Positions 24,152-37,500 of a stretch of 64,000 nucleotides of DNA are shown piece by piece; within the stretch, counting starts at the first letter, position 1; each line of letters starts with the position of its first letter. The stretch is taken from the NCBI GenBank assembly GCA_000328365.1, contig KB303281.1, positions 36,825 through 100,824 on the forward strand, written 5' to 3'. Below the pieces are notes generated by a model, which ran no database searches, had not been told where the DNA came from, and was given only the letters and a program-made list of their open reading frames with translations. The DNA is from Capitella teleta. Its lineage: Eukaryota; Annelida; Polychaeta; Capitellidae. The position numbers and the translations under genes are program-made.

Positions 24152-25102
24152 CAAGTCATACCTGTCAATTCCCCCCCCCCAAGAGAGGGAGACTGTGGGG
24201 AAAATCCAAATCGGAAGTGGGTGTGGGAGGGGGTGTCCCCTGAGAAGTACTCGTCTAGGTTTGCTCTCACTTTTAGGCATCCAGAACGAGTCACTCCAGT
24301 GTAGGTCTGTTATGCTCTGCTCGATGACGCATTTGTTGTGTGGTTGAAATACTGTATCCGATTTGGCGGTTTGTGACTCTTAGATCAACTAGTATCCAGA
24401 ATTTAAGGCTTCTAGATACTACCCTTCAGGAAGTCGTCAGCCTTCCAAGAGTGCAAATTTTTCAAAAATCTGATTGCTTTTGAGTAAAGCACTTGTTGGA
24501 GAATCGTTTCAGTTAATTTTATTGTCTATCAAAGACATCTTGTCATTGGAGTACTCGAAATAATGTTTACGTGCACACGGATTGACGGATTGACTGCGGA
24601 AGAAAATCAATTCCTGATCGCGAACGGTTTGAAAACGAAGAGAATAGACTTATGCAGCGTGTTGGATATTCCTGTAGACCCAAACTTGGATTAACTAATT
24701 ATTAAACCAATTATAGATCGTTGAGTTTCGGAAATCGCCTTCGAGCTCCCAGGCCAGCTATTCTCGCTAGACAACGTTTCGCTGTTGGCGGAAATGAATG
24801 AAATACAATGTACTAATTATTTGCACAAATGCGCTTAGTCAGCTACCGATGGCTACCGATGGCTACCGATATTGATACCGCTCGATATTTTCGATATCGC
24901 GAGCGTATATGCAAGATTCCATTATTAAAACACTGTTGGTGCGGTGCGGTGCGTGCTTCTTGTATGCGACAATGTTTTGTTCATTTATGTGAAACTGCGA
25001 TTATTCCCAAAACGGGAGATGAAGTGGCTGTAGGGATTAGCGGGGTGTTGGGTGTCATAACGGGAGTCTCCCGCTATATATGCGGGAGGGTTGACAGGTA
25101 TG
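24152..25102. mobile_element. putative DNA element with inverted ends (about 950 bp)
   Basis: TCATACCTGTCAATTCCCCC at about 24157 faces its complement GGGAGGGTTGACAGGTATGA at about 25084. They form imperfect inverted repeats of roughly 20 bp. The interior right end contains nested palindromes (GGGAGTCTCCC, ATATATGCGGGAGG) and a triple GGCTACCGAT repeat at about 24845-24870. A 107-codon frame over the right end is unrecognised and probably chance. No clear target duplication was seen, so the family is open. Confidence 0.5.
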
Positions 25103-25504
25103 AGTCCCAAGTTCAAATAATGTCTGGTCTTTGGCTTGGGTACTACAAATAGTTTGCTGGCAATTCATCAGAAGACTCGTTAGCTCACAGTATTTGGTCA
25201 TGTTCACTTGACAATAAGGTTGGTTAGGTGCACCGAGTTTCAGAAGAAGAAGAAAGAGAAGAAGAATAAAAAAAGAGAAGAAAAAGAAAGTGGACTGCAT
25301 CTCTAAATGAGGGAAATGGACACGATGTAGCTTTGCTTGCCACACAAATTTTGATTCCTTAAAATAGCGACAGACATTTCGGTGCAGAAAATGAAATTGA
25401 CGAATTGAAAAGCAGATGATTTTCTTCCATTCCGATCGCCAATATGTTATAATTGTTTCATAACATGAATTTTCTTACTTTATCGTTACAATTTTTCTCT
25501 TGGG

Positions 25505-25790
25505 TGGACATCACCTGGGTGATGCCCACTTGTCACGTAATTGCTTTTCTTCTGAGCCCATAATCTCCACAGTGCAACAACCTCAAAGCATTTGGCTGCA
25601 TGCACTTCTTAAACCGTGTGTTTCAAAGATGGACGATAATCGCGCTAGCAGATTAGGAGATATCAAAGGGAATGTTCGACAATCTGAGCTAAGTTCTATA
25701 GCCAGAAAGCTTGTCATTTTGGGTTGCATTGAAACTGTTCGCTCAAGCGAAGAAATTTAAGAGTGACATGCACATATGGATGAGGTATCT
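25505..25790 (+). repeat. repeat family R, copy B (uninterrupted)
   Basis: This is the intact arrangement of family R. GTGATGCCCACTTGTCACG is followed by GAGCCCATAATCTCC, CAGTGCAACAACCTCA and a GGAGATATC block; the frame then encodes MDDNRASRLGDIKGNVRQSE and continues LSSIARKLVILG. Copy A (19.8-21.2 kb, opposite strand) shows similarity over the same order at both DNA and protein level. It may be an old duplicated coding exon or part of a transposon. The protein does not match a family I can name; death-fold adaptor-like helices are one loose possibility. Confidence 0.55.
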
Positions 25791-25799
25791 GAAAACCAA

Positions 25800-27261
25800 A
25801 ATCCCCCATATATGACGAATATACAAATCTTTGAACATGGTAGTTCCACCCATTTTTGATGTCAGGTCTGTAAATGTAAGTATTTCCACCAATAGCTTAC
25901 AATAGTAGAATACTAACATAAATCCTTCCTATATCAAATGTCCAATAGTAATGATTCTGAAGTCACTCTTATTGTTAACCCCAAAGCGTTAAATATCCCC
26001 CGTACATTCACGATAATCATACACAAGCACACAGGACACAGCTAAATTTAGTGCAGAACAATTGCGGAGTCAATAAGTGACTTGGTTAAACCTACAATCA
26101 TAAATTATGGTGTATACGGCAGTATACATGCATACGTCTGCATCGATCTGTCGAATGCAATACATGTACATTTACACATTATGGTGTATGCGGTGACTTG
26201 CGGTCCATTCGACTAAAGAAAGTGTTGACCAATGTGTTTCCACATTCTTTGATTCGACCTGGCTATTTTTACGGTACATCACTAAAATTGATTTGTCTAC
26301 TAGCACACACAATCTAGTGTCAAATCATAACATGCTCTCGCTGTTAATAATAAATTATAAATTTAGTTAATGAAGCGATAGTGAAATTCGTTAAAGTCTC
26401 CGTTCTGACTTCCAAGAAGTTACCATGAATCGACGTCAAATGAGTTAGTACTCAGGATGGGGTCCATGAGCATATGCACCGTTATATGTGGCTTAGGGGT
26501 ACGTTAACGCCATACAATGATGTCATTTGTAATAAATTGAGCATCAAATCTTTACGTTACCATTAACGACAAAAAAAAAAAAAACCACAAGAAAAACAGC
26601 ATTTGTTGGTTGGTTTCCAAATACAAGATTCGGACCACGAATTGTCAACTCGTTAGCTTATAATACTTATCAGTCGTAGTGGGGTTAATTCACCAAAATC
26701 ACTTGGTGAATTATAACAATTCTCAAAGGATGTTAGACACGCTTATATTTATAAATGTATATCTACAGTGCATCGTACAGCATGCAATTAATTCTACGAG
26801 GCTTTACTCTGTCTTGCCTCTGTCGTTCATCCAACATTCAGGACGGGGTTACGTTTCTATGACAAGCAACACGATCCATGCGTTAAGCAGCGTCAGCCGT
26901 CGACGTCAACACGTCGAGATCAACATCAAGAGATCATCGCATCGACCAGAAGAGAGCGCATATCACACAGCTCAGTCTCCATTATGTGATGGGCCCATGA
27001 GACATCAGTGGCCAAAAAACCTCACAAAACCCCCCGTTCTCCTAGAAGATAAAAAAAGGAAAAGATGAGGAGAAAAAAGAGAGCAATGAGGGATCCGGGG
27101 AGGGTGCCTCCTTCTTTTGAGGGTAATTACAGGGGTTTTTAATCACAGAAAGGGGCGCGGTTATAGTTAATTAGTACAGTAGTGCATTGGATTTTGAATC
27201 GAGGTCAGTCGAAGCCTCCAGTATGGAATTTTTGCGGAGAATTCCAAGGAGGAAAGCAATC

Positions 27262-27292
<31 letters not shown>

Positions 27293-28077
27293 ATTAGAAA
27301 AGTTGAGAAAGGATGTAGAAATTGTGTCGCCTGAAACGGTTTCCGACTGAACACTAACAAATAATGATGAAATATGTCATTTTCCTCGAGGACTTGAGAG
27401 CGCACGTATCACTCTACCAAAAAAATATTAAGATTCAATTCCATTCAAAATATAATCGATAATTTTTGCAATTAATTGCCTTAATTACCACCATGACATT
27501 GAAATTTGAGCTAATTAATTAAAACTTTGGATTTTGTAAGATGTTTGTGCTGACAATGCATTGTATGCATTTCAATAAAACACCTTGAATAATAAGTGAG
27601 ATATCGGCATTTTAGAAAATCCTAATAACTATTACGTATGCAAGATTGCAAAAGAACGGTGCATCCCAGCAAAAACCTGTTGGCAGATTAAACGTGTCAG
27701 GCAATTTCTACAGTTAATCAGTAAGAAAGAGAGCAGCGTATTAACGATAACATCTGATTGATTAAATGATCGGACATGAAATCAAAGCCTCACCTCACCC
27801 GCAATCACTCTGGGTGTTTACCCTATTGTTCATGACACTGTTGACGCCGGGGAAGCACAATGTTATCATTGTGTGGATTGCCGGTGACCATCCCAGTATC
27901 GTTCTGAATTAACTAACAACATCATTTACAGTCCTTCACATTATATGGTTACCAGAAGAAGACGGCAAACACTGTATAAATAGCATATATTCATAATATA
28001 TTACACGAGGATGCACGCGTCTAACAACAATAATAACATAATAATTAACAACAATAATACAATAGAATCACAATATG
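25800..28077. other. gene-free stretch up to the assembly gap
   Basis: AT-rich. A 129-codon plus frame at 26679-27068 has no recognisable domain. A poly-A run of about 30 bases lies near 27260-27289. No other feature was seen. Confidence 0.5.
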
Positions 28078-28127
28078 NNNNNNNNNNNNNNNNNNNNNNN
28101 NNNNNNNNNNNNNNNNNNNNNNNNNNN
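28078..28127. other. assembly gap (50 N)
   Basis: Exactly 50 N, the usual placeholder for a gap of unknown size. SINE sequence begins at its right edge, so a repeat probably caused the break. Confidence 0.98.
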
Positions 28128-28180
28128 TGGCCTGATCGGGTCTCGAACCCGGGACCTCGACCCCCACGGTCGGCATAGGA
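28128..28180 (-). mobile_element. tRNA-derived SINE fragment at the gap edge
   Basis: The complement of this segment is nearly identical to 37580-37629 of the full SINE. It includes CCGACCGTGGGGGTCGAGG, the B-box GGGTTCGAGACCC and GATCAGGCCA. Similarity stops near 28175, upstream of the A box. The remainder of the element lies in the gap. Confidence 0.85.
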
Positions 28181-28846
28181 TCTATTTCCGAAAAGAAAAT
28201 AAAAAAATATCCAAGGGTTTAGTCGCAGGACACGCTGATATGACGAGGCCCATTGTAACAGATGGGGAACTCAGTGTTTCATCACAGCTGCTGACGTCAC
28301 GCCTAGTTAGCAATATATCGCCCGCGAAATCGTTAGCGATGATATTCCTTGTGTGGGCCAGGCATAGGAATCATTTATGGTGCATCAAATAACGACTCAA
28401 AGTCCATTTTTAACCAGTTCTCCCTCCCTTTAATACTGCCCTCCTCTCAATATACCAAGTACCTTTTAAAATCTTGTGTGCCTATCATATTTTCTCTGAT
28501 ATTGCCGATTTAAAAAGATCACAAACGCTAGCTTTGTAGATTTCTGTAATCACAGGTAATTGTTGCTTGTTGACGTCTTGAAACAATGCCGACCACAAAT
28601 GAACGCAATAATGAGGCTGTGCATCTTTTTTTTTTCATACCATGAATAGGATCCGAGAGTTAATAGCTCCCTGTCAACTTCGAGATTGGTGTGACCGTGT
28701 GAATGACGCTGATTGGACGCCCCGAGTTGAGCGATTAGTTGAGTCAGCTTTATCCAATCATAGGCAAATCCATGCATGAAAATTTTGCATATTTGAGTTG
28801 GCTGCGACATAAAGGTATCGAAAGTTACGCACGGAGATGGAGTTTG

Positions 28847-28877
<31 letters not shown>

Positions 28878-30660
28878 GGGGGGGGGGGGGGGGCAAAGAC
28901 CGAAACAGGTGGGTGGCATTGATCAACACTCGCTGTACGTATTTTGTTCTCTGCGTGGGTTCAATAAACAATTATCCACCTTAAATTTGGCAATTGCTGA
29001 GCTGACGCCCCAAGAACAAGCACGAGCAGGTTGCTTGTCGGTGTATGCTTGTCAACAATTTCCCAAAAACGAGCATCGTTCCCGAAAGAGATCTTAGGAA
29101 AGAAGCATCTACGCTTATGATGGCAACATGTGACGTCACAGCGTCAAAATCGGTCTGCTTTATTGTGCGCCATATCCAGAACAGGATTAGGACCGTGTTC
29201 ATAAGGGAAGCGTGATCTGTCTTCCAGTTCGACCCCTAAGTTCTAAGAAATGGAGGATGAAGAGGGGGGGGGTGTCACGAGAGTGAGAAATGGTTTTGCA
29301 CCGCCTAAAACATCATAAAATATTAGGCGATTATAATTCATTCAATTGGCAGTATTGTTGAATTCACATTGAATGTCAACTGTGATGTGTGTATGTTTCT
29401 GTCAAGCATAACGCACCCTGGTTCGTATGCACGGAGTCCGTGAAGACATAAATGTTAGAGTCGTGTTTTGCGGAAATGGATGGCACAAGAGGGCAGCGAT
29501 GACTCACCTTTCCTTGGGTTGATGAAGACGGCAATGGCCGGGGCTTGTCCGGCCGCCTGTCACGTTCCTTCGCTCGCATAAGAAGAGATGTACGACTTGC
29601 TAGCTAGAACATGTCCAAGGGCCGAAAGGAAGCAATATGCCACAATATGCCAGGTTATTCAAGGATATGTCATGCTGTATGTACAATTGTACTTGTAAAT
29701 GGGTCAGTTTATATAATAAGTAACTATTGATCATATAATTAAATCCACGTGTGCAGAGCGGGAATTTATCATAAGAGGACTGCAAGGGACTCAGTTCCGA
29801 GGTGTGATGATCCATGAGCAGGTTAAACCGTTAAAAAGACGGGGGTATGGGAGGACAGCACCAACCGCTCAGTGGTTCTAAACTTGTGAGCGAAATAATT
29901 TCTCAGGTCATGCTCATCCTACCTTTTGTTGAGTGATAAGTGAATGTAAAATTTTGATGAGGTTCAGTTAAAAAATTAAAAATCGAATACAAATCAATCT
30001 TAAAATTAGATAATGGCTATATACAAGTCAACATGGAAATTATATATACATTAATTATTGGTGCTCCTAGTAAAAAAAAGACTCTCATTTCCGCATCCAT
30101 ATTGAGACTAAACTCTGCAACTATGGAAGCTAACAAGGGGATGAAGTAGATCAGCGGTAGATTGGAGCACAATCGAAGTTCGCCCTCCGGTTGAAATGGC
30201 TTCAGACAAGTTTGGACACACTGTAACTGTACGAGCTCTATTGTCAAGCCAATTTGAATGCCCCCGTTGCAGAAGCGGAGAAGGTGGCGCTGGGGAGGCA
30301 GTTAAGTTAGGACCGGGGTCTGATACTTTAATCTTTCGATAAGCCTCGGGTTTCCCGCGTAATCCCAGCATTTGATCATGTTATCGGTAAACGGTTGATA
30401 CTAAAATTGCACGCTAGTGCTGAATCCATAATTGCCCCTGATGTAATGTTATAAGATTCAAAACTGATTCTGTACTGCTAATGAGACATTACTCAAACCA
30501 GAATTATGATAGGGGGTTCATAAAATATACTATATTCTATATACACGTAGTTTATACTTTATATACGCATAAATCTATACGTTAATTTTTCATAGTTCAG
30601 AGAGCATATTCAAGAAATGAGTGCGTCAGTGTATATCGGAACACAAGCTAAATATAATTT
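28181..30660. other. gene-free stretch with two CRE palindromes
   Basis: No recognisable exon. It contains TGACGTCA at 28292-28299 and 29131-29138, and a T17-G16 type homopolymer junction at about 28852-28893. Confidence 0.5.
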
Positions 30661-30664
30661 AATA

Positions 30665-30884
30665 TCAACACAACGGGGGTGTCAAAGGGAAGGGAAAAAT
30701 GAGAGGAAATGTGAAGGTGCTGCAACGAGTAATCGCACAATCGATGGAGTAGCAGCTTCTTCTACGCGGGGTTACATCCGATTCGCCATTCATCTCTATT
30801 TGTTTGCCATCGCCATCGATGAAGGCGCATTCATCTGAGTCAGCCGCTTGATCCGTTGGATGGGAAATGCTTATCGATTTCAGA
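30665..30884 (-). CDS. possible terminal exon of an unknown minus-strand gene
   Basis: A minus-strand frame of 236 codons (31375-30665) is the second longest uninterrupted single frame in the window after the forkhead gene. Its most protein-like part starts after a TTTTGCAG acceptor at about 30885: SISISHPTDQAADSDECAF, then GDGKQIEMNGESDVTPRRR, ending at the stop at 30665. The upstream part (31375-31000) is compositionally odd, with QQQRQQRQQQR from CAG repeats, and overlaps the likely SCYL2 promoter. It would be a gene divergent from SCYL2. No family is recognised and chance remains likely. Confidence 0.25.
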
Positions 30885-31149
30885 CCTGCAAAAGCCAAGA
30901 TGCTAATCTGCGTCTTTAGACAGGTGATACGTCGACCACAGAGGCACCAATTAATAGCAATTATACAGTAGGAGGTGCAGAGATTGATGCATGTATAGGG
31001 CATCGGGATCAGCTGCAGGCCATTTAACCTTTGGTTCGGGGCACCGCACTGCCAGGGACTGTTTGCTGATGACGCTGCCTGTGCTTGGTGACACCGCCAG
31101 TCACTGCAGCTGTGTCGCTGCTGCTGCCTCTGCTGCCTCTGCTGCTGGT

Positions 31150-31556
31150 GATCAGAGCGCCCTATAAGCCGGCCACCTGTAGAGCAGCGCAGAGTTGAGC
31201 CAGAGTAACCGCCATGGACACGAATCGCCCCGGCGCATGCAGATAGGGACTCGGGCGTCCCTCGCCTCCTCGATGGCCAGCCGCGCGCCTCCTCCTTCGG
31301 TATCGGCAACCTCCTGCCAGAAGTGTTTGCATTGGCGAAACCTCGATATCGGCAACCCAGATTGAAAGCGTGCATTCAATCACAACAACGAACGGATAGC
31401 TGCAGTGGATAACATGTTGTACATATAAAGGATGTAAACTTTTAAGCTTTGTCATTGCAAACCAGAGATTATTCAGAGACCATAATACAAGGGCTGAACC
31501 GCCTGCAGAGAAGGACGTGGCAATTTGTTTGTGTGTGTCACATTTTCGTTATTACC
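31150..31556 (+). promoter_or_regulatory. likely SCYL2 promoter and 5' UTR region
   Basis: A relatively GC-rich block directly precedes the SCYL2 start codon. It contains CAG/CTG-rich repeats at 31110-31150. The coding frame remains open upstream to 31449, so the 5' UTR is partly open in frame. No TATA box stands out. Confidence 0.35.
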
Positions 31557-34500
31557 ATGGATGTGTTCTCGATGATTAAGCACAGTCTGCTGGCGGAGAG
31601 CAGCAACCCCGTGCTGCAGCACTACCAACTGGGCCGCCAGATCGGCACAGCGGGCCCTGAGATGGTCTGGAAGATCTACGAAGCTCAGCGACTGGGAGAC
31701 CAGCGGGTAGGTGCCTAATGCTGATGACACAATGCCCCTAGTAAATGCTCCAGTGCTCATGATGAGCACATCGTGGGGTGCACTGGAGCATTTTGTTGCC
31801 CTCCAGCTCTCATGCAGCAGTCGATTATAAAGGCCTATTTGGCGAGGCATAAAGACATCCTGGCACCAAGCTTTTCGTCACATGGATATGGTGTATGCGT
31901 TGTTACGTATAGACAGGGATAATCTGGGCCCTAAGCACAATCATAACACGCCTAAATTGAACGCACACAAGGCTATCCGCACAATCAATGGCACAAAAAT
32001 AGCGACTTGCCTCCTCTCCTTTTGAAAATGGCGGGGTTCTTGGGGGCTTGCGTCGCCACCCCGAGGACCTCCTCCGTCCAGATTCGCACCTGATTCCACG
32101 TGTCAATAGTGTGAATGGAACTCGAAAGTCATCGCGACAATGCGCGCGTCTCACAGCGGCGCAATGAGCTCATTCGACGCTCGTCGCATTTCCTCATTTG
32201 TAAAACATCGGCGAAGGAGACACATTTGTACGTGTCGACACGGGGCTCCAGACGCGCCGAGATGTACATGTATTTATAGAGAAAGAGAGGAATGGAGAGT
32301 AATGAGTTATAGCAAAAAAAATATCTGGTTTCGGAGTATGTCATGTGCCGTAGCCACGCAGCGCAATTGCCTCTCAGCAGCAGAGTGGCGTAATTGCCGC
32401 ATGCGAAAACACGCATGCGCATTAGTGCAATCAGCGCCCCCCTACGGGGAGTGCTGTCATGATAGCGCCTCTGGGCTCCGTCTTTTTACTTCCTAAGGAA
32501 AGAGTGCTTTTGTGAGCGGCTGATGCAGTGGCTGTGTCGTCGATGCAACGCGAAGCCAGCGAACAAGAGAGCCGAGCAGGTCTTGCTTCTCAGTCATCCA
32601 TCCGCCTTTCATAGAGGACCAGAAAAGCGGAGTGTAATGCTCACCTCCGCCTCTAATAGCCGCTTCAGCAGGCCTTCTGATAAATACGAGCCCCTTCCAG
32701 CTGCCGTGCATTCACGCCATGAAAACCCACGTCTCTTAATCCTCTGTCAGTCTGTCCTCACTGACTAATTGTAGCTGAGTGAGACCCTCCAATTCAACCA
32801 TCGACCTGGAGCAGCCTCGTTTATGTTTTTTGACGTGTCATACTTGCCCAGAAGGATCCTGGGCCTTCAAGACAACGAGAGGAGACCTTGTGGCTACGAG
32901 TACCCTGCCAGCCTCAAGTGCATCTCTCCAGGCTCATTGATCAGCAGCAGCGTTTGTCGCCGGCGTCTTGTCTGCTGGCTCCCTCGTAAAACCCAACACG
33001 CATGATTTGTACGATCGCACTGCACGTCTCCACGTCTCCACGGACACGCGTTATCGGTGGTGACCGGCGGCTGATCACAGCTTTAGAGAAATTGAGGTAT
33101 AAGCCGTCCAGTGCATAATGTGCGCGCGTCGATCCTTCCCCAATCCACACCCTCTAGTTTGGAGTCGTTCCCCGGAGGAGCGCTCAATCTCTACGCTGCT
33201 CTGAAATGTCATGGCAACGGCATAAGTGACATCACGTGACCTTGTGTGTTTTCTCTACATGGACATCATTCCAAGGCGAGCATCAACACTTCCTCTTGAC
33301 AAAAGATGGCATTTACAATAGCACACTAGGCAAGAGGACTATAAATACCCATATAATGACGAGCCAGTCCGCCCTCATCCTTTCGCCCTTGGGCCGCCGG
33401 CCGTTTACGTAGCTCGACTTTTCTTTCTGCGGTTGAACCTATGATTGTGGGCACTTTGAGCTTTTGTTGTGCATGCGGTCCAAGTTCTCTTCCCTCGAAC
33501 CTTCCCCGGGGGCTGATCGGCAGTATTGCTGGACAGGAAATGAGGTATTCTGGCGGCCTTTATCCACCTGTCATTTGGGCATGTGGCGCAGTCCTCGTGA
33601 AGACCGCCGTATTGTAAATGAAGACCCACGCACACAGTTACGTCTGACGGGCCTTTCTTCTTTATTTCCTACGGAGGGAAAGTGCGCATGCACTTGTGAC
33701 CTCAATTCCCGTTAAGTGCGACCAAAGCCTTTTGATCTGATGACTGCTTTGATGATTTCCTCACATGTTGTCAGCCAGGTATACGGAGACCGCCTACAGT
33801 CGATATAGAGGTAAGTCGAATGAAGATTCGTTATGCTATTATACAGGAACTATATGGAACCAAAGTCGAGAAATGTTTTATCTCAATTCTGAGCAAACCA
33901 AACTGGAGGCCTTGTAGAATTAAAGTGCTCAGAGAATACGTCAATTGCATCTAGGTCTTTTGCACCACTGTTGTGCGTTCATATTTTTACCCATGGGTTT
34001 CCATCAAGGATCAAGGGTCATAATAATACAACGATTACTCTCATTTACATGATACCATTAGATGTAAGTATGCATATCTAATTACTCTTTGCATGCCTGT
34101 TACTTGATGAAACTGAAGCATTACACTTGCTATGGACGTTGTCTCAGGCACGCCCAATCTATATAAGTGTAAAGATAGTTCTGGTCACTTATAATGTTGC
34201 GCGTATATGTTACATACTCTATGAACTGATGGTCACCTTTAACGTTGTATTTTACTTCCGGGGTCACACCTACATATTTACATTCATTACTCAATATGGG
34301 CACCTTCCCAAGGGACTGATTGAGCTCAATCCACCCTTTAAGCTCCCCGCAAGGATAACCACTGAGCTTCTCGGAGCGCAACTCAATCCACGTATACACA
34401 CAGCCGGCGGTGACGTCAATTGCTTAAAATGGGAATTTTAGGGGTAAATTATTACGTCCAAACAGAGTGAAGAGGGTGCCATCGAAAAGGACACAAGAGG

Positions 34501-37500
34501 GGCCAGTACGGTCAATACATATTGCTCCCAAGGTCTCTGTCGCCATACGTGAGGAGTTTGTAGCAGAAATAATGGAATTGTGTGTCAACAGGTAGGAAGA
34601 AAGGACGGCTAGGTTCGTCGAGTTGACTTGCGGAAGGAAAATATCCCATTAAGATACAGGCCCATTAAAACAAAAATCAACGAATCTACTGTCGATGAGA
34701 GAATCCATCATTTTTGGTTTTATTGCTAAGTGCACCGCATAAACATGGTTCTGATGTTTGATACTAAGAAGTGCAGTCTTTCTACTTTGACACAGATGGA
34801 AATTAAGAAGCGGATTCATTTTCACTCGCAGTACTTGTAATCACCATCTTGCCTCCTTCTTCTTACCTGTCAAAAATGCAATTCATTACACCATAAGTAA
34901 CTCTGTGGTGCAATCTCATTTTGCCTTCTACAGGTATTCAAGTGAGATGTTTACTCAGAAATTCCAGAGAATGTGATTTACACATTTTTGCGAATGTGTC
35001 ACCTGCTCTTTTCCAGTTGTAGTCTTTTGATTCTTACTTCACCTGAGAGCTGCCTTCTCCAAACCCATCTGGCAACGACATCGTTTCCTAAGGTTTTCAC
35101 GTACCTGGGAATCGAGGGTAACAGGGGTTCTCAGCTGCCGCTTTACAATGTCTAATTGTAGATAATGAGATCGCAAGCAATAGGGAAACACTTAAACCTG
35201 CAGGTCACCCTCGAGCATATTATATGCGTATACTCCGATCCCAATAACAGACCCTTTAGTATCAGACATGATAGCTCTTCAACTCTTAGGGCTTCGGTAT
35301 CGCCGAAGAAGTAATGTACCCTTGGGACTTCTCAATTCATTTCGGGAAACAAGTATTCTTTCAACTACTTCCAGCTGCTTCTGTCATCACATACTTCCCA
35401 CAATTAACAAAGAGGTAAACAAACAAAAACCTGCGAAATCTTTTGGCCACCAACCCAACCACTAATCGTATATATGCATGCTATTACCTTGTGTTTATTT
35501 CCATTGGTATCGTATTTTGCTTGAAGTTGCTTCGATCCCCACCAAACGAATTGCTTGTTGATGCACGTTAGCCAATAAACTAGACCCCAAGGTACAGATC
35601 AGCACCAGGTAAACCGGTTTCCACTGTTGTGGTTCACTTTGTGATGCAAGCAGAGAATAATCCCAAAGGTGAGATCAGTCGTCTTAGCATAAGGATATCA
35701 ATTTAAAGTATGGGAGACAAACCACAAACGACACGGCTCTTGATATGCAATCCACCTTCGCCTGAAACATAGAAGATGATTGCACATCACAATACTTGCG
35801 ACACCCGAGGGAGGGTTATGTCAAAGGAATTGCAATGGCGTACGAGGCACAATCGTCGCTTTTAATTCGGGGTTTCATATGGTATAATTATCTGCTTAAT
35901 TAAAAATGGTTGCTATATTTTACTCGTCACTATTGACTGGTAACCATGCAACGCAGATGACATATTGCTCGTTATAGTCTTATATTCTAGGACACTGTGT
36001 GTGTCTTGGTGGGTCTTTGGGACACAAGCAACCAACAAAGCCTGGAAAAACAACATTTTTTTTTCTTTCTTTCGATTGCACACCGGAATATCCCTTTTCC
36101 AAACACACCCTCTGAGGAACAAGAAATCCCACGAAAAAAAAAGAGAGCTGACAGTACACATTTGTAAGGAATTACCTGATGTCAATCTAAACATTACCTG
36201 TGTCATGACAAGAAGAAGAAGAGGAGAAAAAAAAAACACACCATGCACTGTCTAAATCATATTATACGAATGAGATTGTAGGCCATATTGCGTTATAAAA
36301 GCGCTTATAGGTTGCGTGCATAAAAGGAATCGTGATCGACGTTTGTTCAGCTCTCACGAGTGGCAGCTGATGCATTTCATCAAGGGATGATTCCCGCGTC
36401 CATGTCAGCGCAGAGTGGCGTCGAGATCGGCGAACCCAGCAACGGGGATCTCCCTCAGTAACCCGAACAGCGGCAAATGGCTTCATAAGACGACATGAAG
36501 CAGGACGGAGCCAACCCCTCCCTGATTACACAACAGATTGTGATTCATGGGCTCGCTATGACGAGATGAACAAGCAATTCAGAGGCTCTCCGACACAGGG
36601 GGCGTGCCATGTTGGTCAGTGCGGCACAATACGGAAGCTGGACTTTCATGTTTGACTAATGATGTGAGCGAGGTAATTGAATTTATCCAAACAGCATCCC
36701 TAAGGTGCTGGCACCGCGCAATTGCCAACCAAGACAAATGCGACATGGTCAGCCAGGGATCCGGATCCACGATCCATCATGGGGATCCACGTGCGTTGAC
36801 AGGATTCAATCTGTTATTGAAACAGAGCAACAAAGACTGCGGAAAGCTCATCTCCATTTAGAATAGACCACAGGCCCAGCTTATCTGAGTGCTGTCGACG
36901 ACATCGACACGGTCCTTCCATTTTACGCAGAGATTGTTCTCTATGTTTTAATTATCCCAATTGTGCATGATCATCATAATCATGTGGTGTAGTACATTGC
37001 ATTGTATTCAAGCGCAAATGAATACAATTCCATTAGTCGAATGAGAAGCGCAGACACGTTGAAATGGAGCAAAATCTGAGCTAAAAGTACGAATGGGTTC
37101 ACAGAAGGTCGACAAACAATCTTCTATGGCTTTCTCAGCGCCACACGCACCTGTTTGGTGTACGTATGTGCGTTTTGGTGTTTTCATCCACAATCTCGGG
37201 GAAAAAATTATGCAAGTGCTTGTGGCCAATATCCGAACCAATCTGGTTGCAGTCTTGCGCTAGACATAAAACGATGTTTATTCACTTGTGCTGTGTGATT
37301 GGCGCGAGTGTTCTTATATCGACATCGATCCTCTTTGATGGACTCAAGATCACAGACGTCTATTTTTAATCCAGGTTGTACTTGGGTGGACACGCCACGG
37401 ATTTCTATCGTGCACTTGTGTGGGGACATACAACTCGAAGAATGGTGTCATTTTCTATAGACTTTAAGGGAATTCCCTGGTGGAGACAAATTACATAAAT

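Noticed and set aside
28739-29097. Frames with F-run and G-run segments
   Set aside because: They come from a T17-G16 homopolymer junction and are low-complexity artefacts.
31449-31556. N-terminal extension of SCYL2 from the upstream in-frame ATG
   Set aside because: The added 36 residues have no counterpart in the family, while the ATG at 31557 aligns with the known start.
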